Source: an uncultured Lachnospiraceae bacterium (GTDB lineage: Bacteria > Bacillota > Clostridia > Lachnospirales > Lachnospiraceae). From it: a stretch of 6,618 nt of DNA. How positions within the stretch are numbered: the stretch's first letter is position 1; each line of letters opens with the position of its first letter. Shown here one piece after another: positions 5,848 to 6,618 of this stretch. The notes beneath the pieces were generated by a model, which was not told where the DNA came from, searched no databases, and saw nothing but the letters and a program-made list of their open reading frames with translations. A program made the position numbers and the translations under genes. The DNA lies in contig CAMWXF010000108.1 in NCBI GenBank assembly GCA_947178115.1, positions 1 through 6,618 on the forward strand, written 5' to 3'.

Positions 5848-6618
5848 ATGTACCCATTATCTGTCTGTATGATTGCTAAAAATGAGGAAAAAAATATCGG
5901 GAAATGTCTTGCTTCCATCAAGCCTTATGGGTTTGAAATTGTAGTGGTGGACACCGGTTCCACCGATCGGACGAAAGAAATTGCCGCAGAGTATACCGAT
6001 AAAATATATGACTTTGCGTGGATAGATGATTTCAGCGCCGCGAGAAATTATTCTCTTGCACAGGCATCTAACGACTACGTTTTGATTCTTGATTGTGATG
6101 AAGTGATCACCGAACTGGATATCGATCTGTTATCTTCCATGATCAGTGAACACCCTGAGTCCGTCGGCCGGATTGCATTGGATAATCACTATATCTCCAA
6201 CCGGACAGACATGGTTTATCAGGATCGGCTGGGGCGGCTCTTCAACCGTAAATTCTTCCATTTTGAATCCGCTATCCATGAGCAGATTACTCATAATACA
6301 AACAGTATGTTGTATGAGAGCTATGACCTGCCGCTTGTAGGCGACCATGTGGGATATCTTGGCAGTAGTGAAGATCTCCGCTGGAAAGTGGAGCGCAACA
6401 ACGCTCTCCTTTTCCGTGAGCTGGAAAAATCGCCGAACGATCCTTATCTCTATTTCCAGATCGGACAGTCCTACAACATGATCTACGACTATGAAAATTC
6501 TTATATCTATTATGGAAAAGCGCTGGAATACGATGTGAATCCGGAAGAAGAATGGGTACAGATGATGATCATCGCCTACGCAAATGCCCTGCTCCACACC
6601 GATAGAAAGGAAGAAGCG
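5848..6618 (+). CDS. GT2-family glycosyltransferase with TPR-like helices (paralogue 3), 3' end cut by the window edge
   Basis: 257 codons are open to the right edge with no stop, so this is the front part of a gene whose paralogues have about 360 residues. The GT-A domain is intact: YPLSVCMIAKNEE (2-14), VVVDTGSTDRT (32-42), IDDFSAARNYS (59-69), LDCDE (81-85), RLGRLFNRKFFHFES (127-141) and IHEQ (143-146), then GDHVGYLG (165-172). The first TPR-like helices, YLYFQIGQSYNMIYDYENSY (200-219), are present; the later units should lie outside the window. About 55 of the first 90 residues are identical to paralogue 1 by hand alignment. GGAGG lies seven bases before ATG 5848 and the start aligns with the other two paralogues. 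It follows the CgeB-like gene by 132 bases on the same strand. It should be another nucleotide-sugar-dependent transferase of the same pathway; substrate unknown. Confidence 0.9.
   Translation, partial: MYPLSVCMIAKNEEKNIGKCLASIKPYGFEIVVVDTGSTDRTKEIAAEYTDKIYDFAWIDDFSAARNYSLAQASNDYVLILDCDEVITELDIDLLSSMISEHPESVGRIALDNHYISNRTDMVYQDRLGRLFNRKFFHFESAIHEQITHNTNSMLYESYDLPLVGDHVGYLGSSEDLRWKVERNNALLFRELEKSPNDPYLYFQIGQSYNMIYDYENSYIYYGKALEYDVNPEEEWVQMMIIAYANALLHTDRKEEA

Noticed and set aside
1738..6618. A glycocin (SunS-type bacteriocin) cluster
   Set aside because: The enzymes share the GT2-TPR layout, but no small cysteine-rich precursor peptide, peptidase-transporter or thiol oxidase gene is visible in the gaps or window.
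1..6618. CRISPR array, tRNA, rRNA, insertion sequence or phage attachment site
   Set aside because: No regularly spaced repeats, cloverleaf-like segments, transposase reading frames or terminal inverted repeats were found by eye.

Overview
The window looks like a surface-glycan or protein-glycosylation locus from a low-to-mid GC Gram-positive anaerobe, most likely a clostridium of the Lachnospiraceae type. This placement is an inference from strong AGGAGG-type ribosome binding sites, extended -10 promoters (TGnTATAAT), the short DtxR/MntR-type regulator and the GT2-TPR glycosyltransferases. No 16S or other taxonomic marker is present.

Layout. The left arm (about 1-1458) is transcribed leftward. 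A small helix-turn-helix protein (1114-1458) is followed, with a one-base TAATG overlap, by glf (UDP-galactopyranose mutase), which runs off the left edge lacking only a short C-terminal tail. A 279-base AT-rich divergent spacer (1459-1737) carries a plausible promoter for each arm. The right arm (1738-6618) is transcribed rightward: a GT2-TPR glycosyltransferase (1738-2835), a paralogue starting at GTG 27 bases later (2863-3948), a short DtxR/MntR-family metalloregulator behind its own promoter (4096-4467), a CgeB-like/DUF3880 glycosyltransferase (start probably 4543, end 5715), and a third GT2-TPR paralogue (5848 to the right edge, about 100 residues missing).

How the genes may work together. 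Glf makes UDP-galactofuranose, a donor used for surface glycans. The three GT2-TPR enzymes share an N-terminal GT-A fold (DTGS, DFSAA[RK]N, DCDE and HEQ motifs), and the two complete ones have clear C-terminal TPR helices. That architecture resembles SunS, a glycosyltransferase that acts on a peptide. With the CgeB-like enzyme, the set could build a glycan on a protein (for example a flagellin or another surface protein) or on a cell-wall polymer. The acceptor is not in the window, so this is a hypothesis. The metalloregulator placed among the glycosyltransferases, with dyads over its own promoter, and the HTH gene coupled to glf are the two most unusual arrangements.

No tRNA, rRNA, CRISPR array, insertion sequence or convincing intrinsic terminator was seen. 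The gaps of 27, 147, 75 and 132 bases between the rightward genes hold promoters or ribosome binding sites and no recognisable extra gene.
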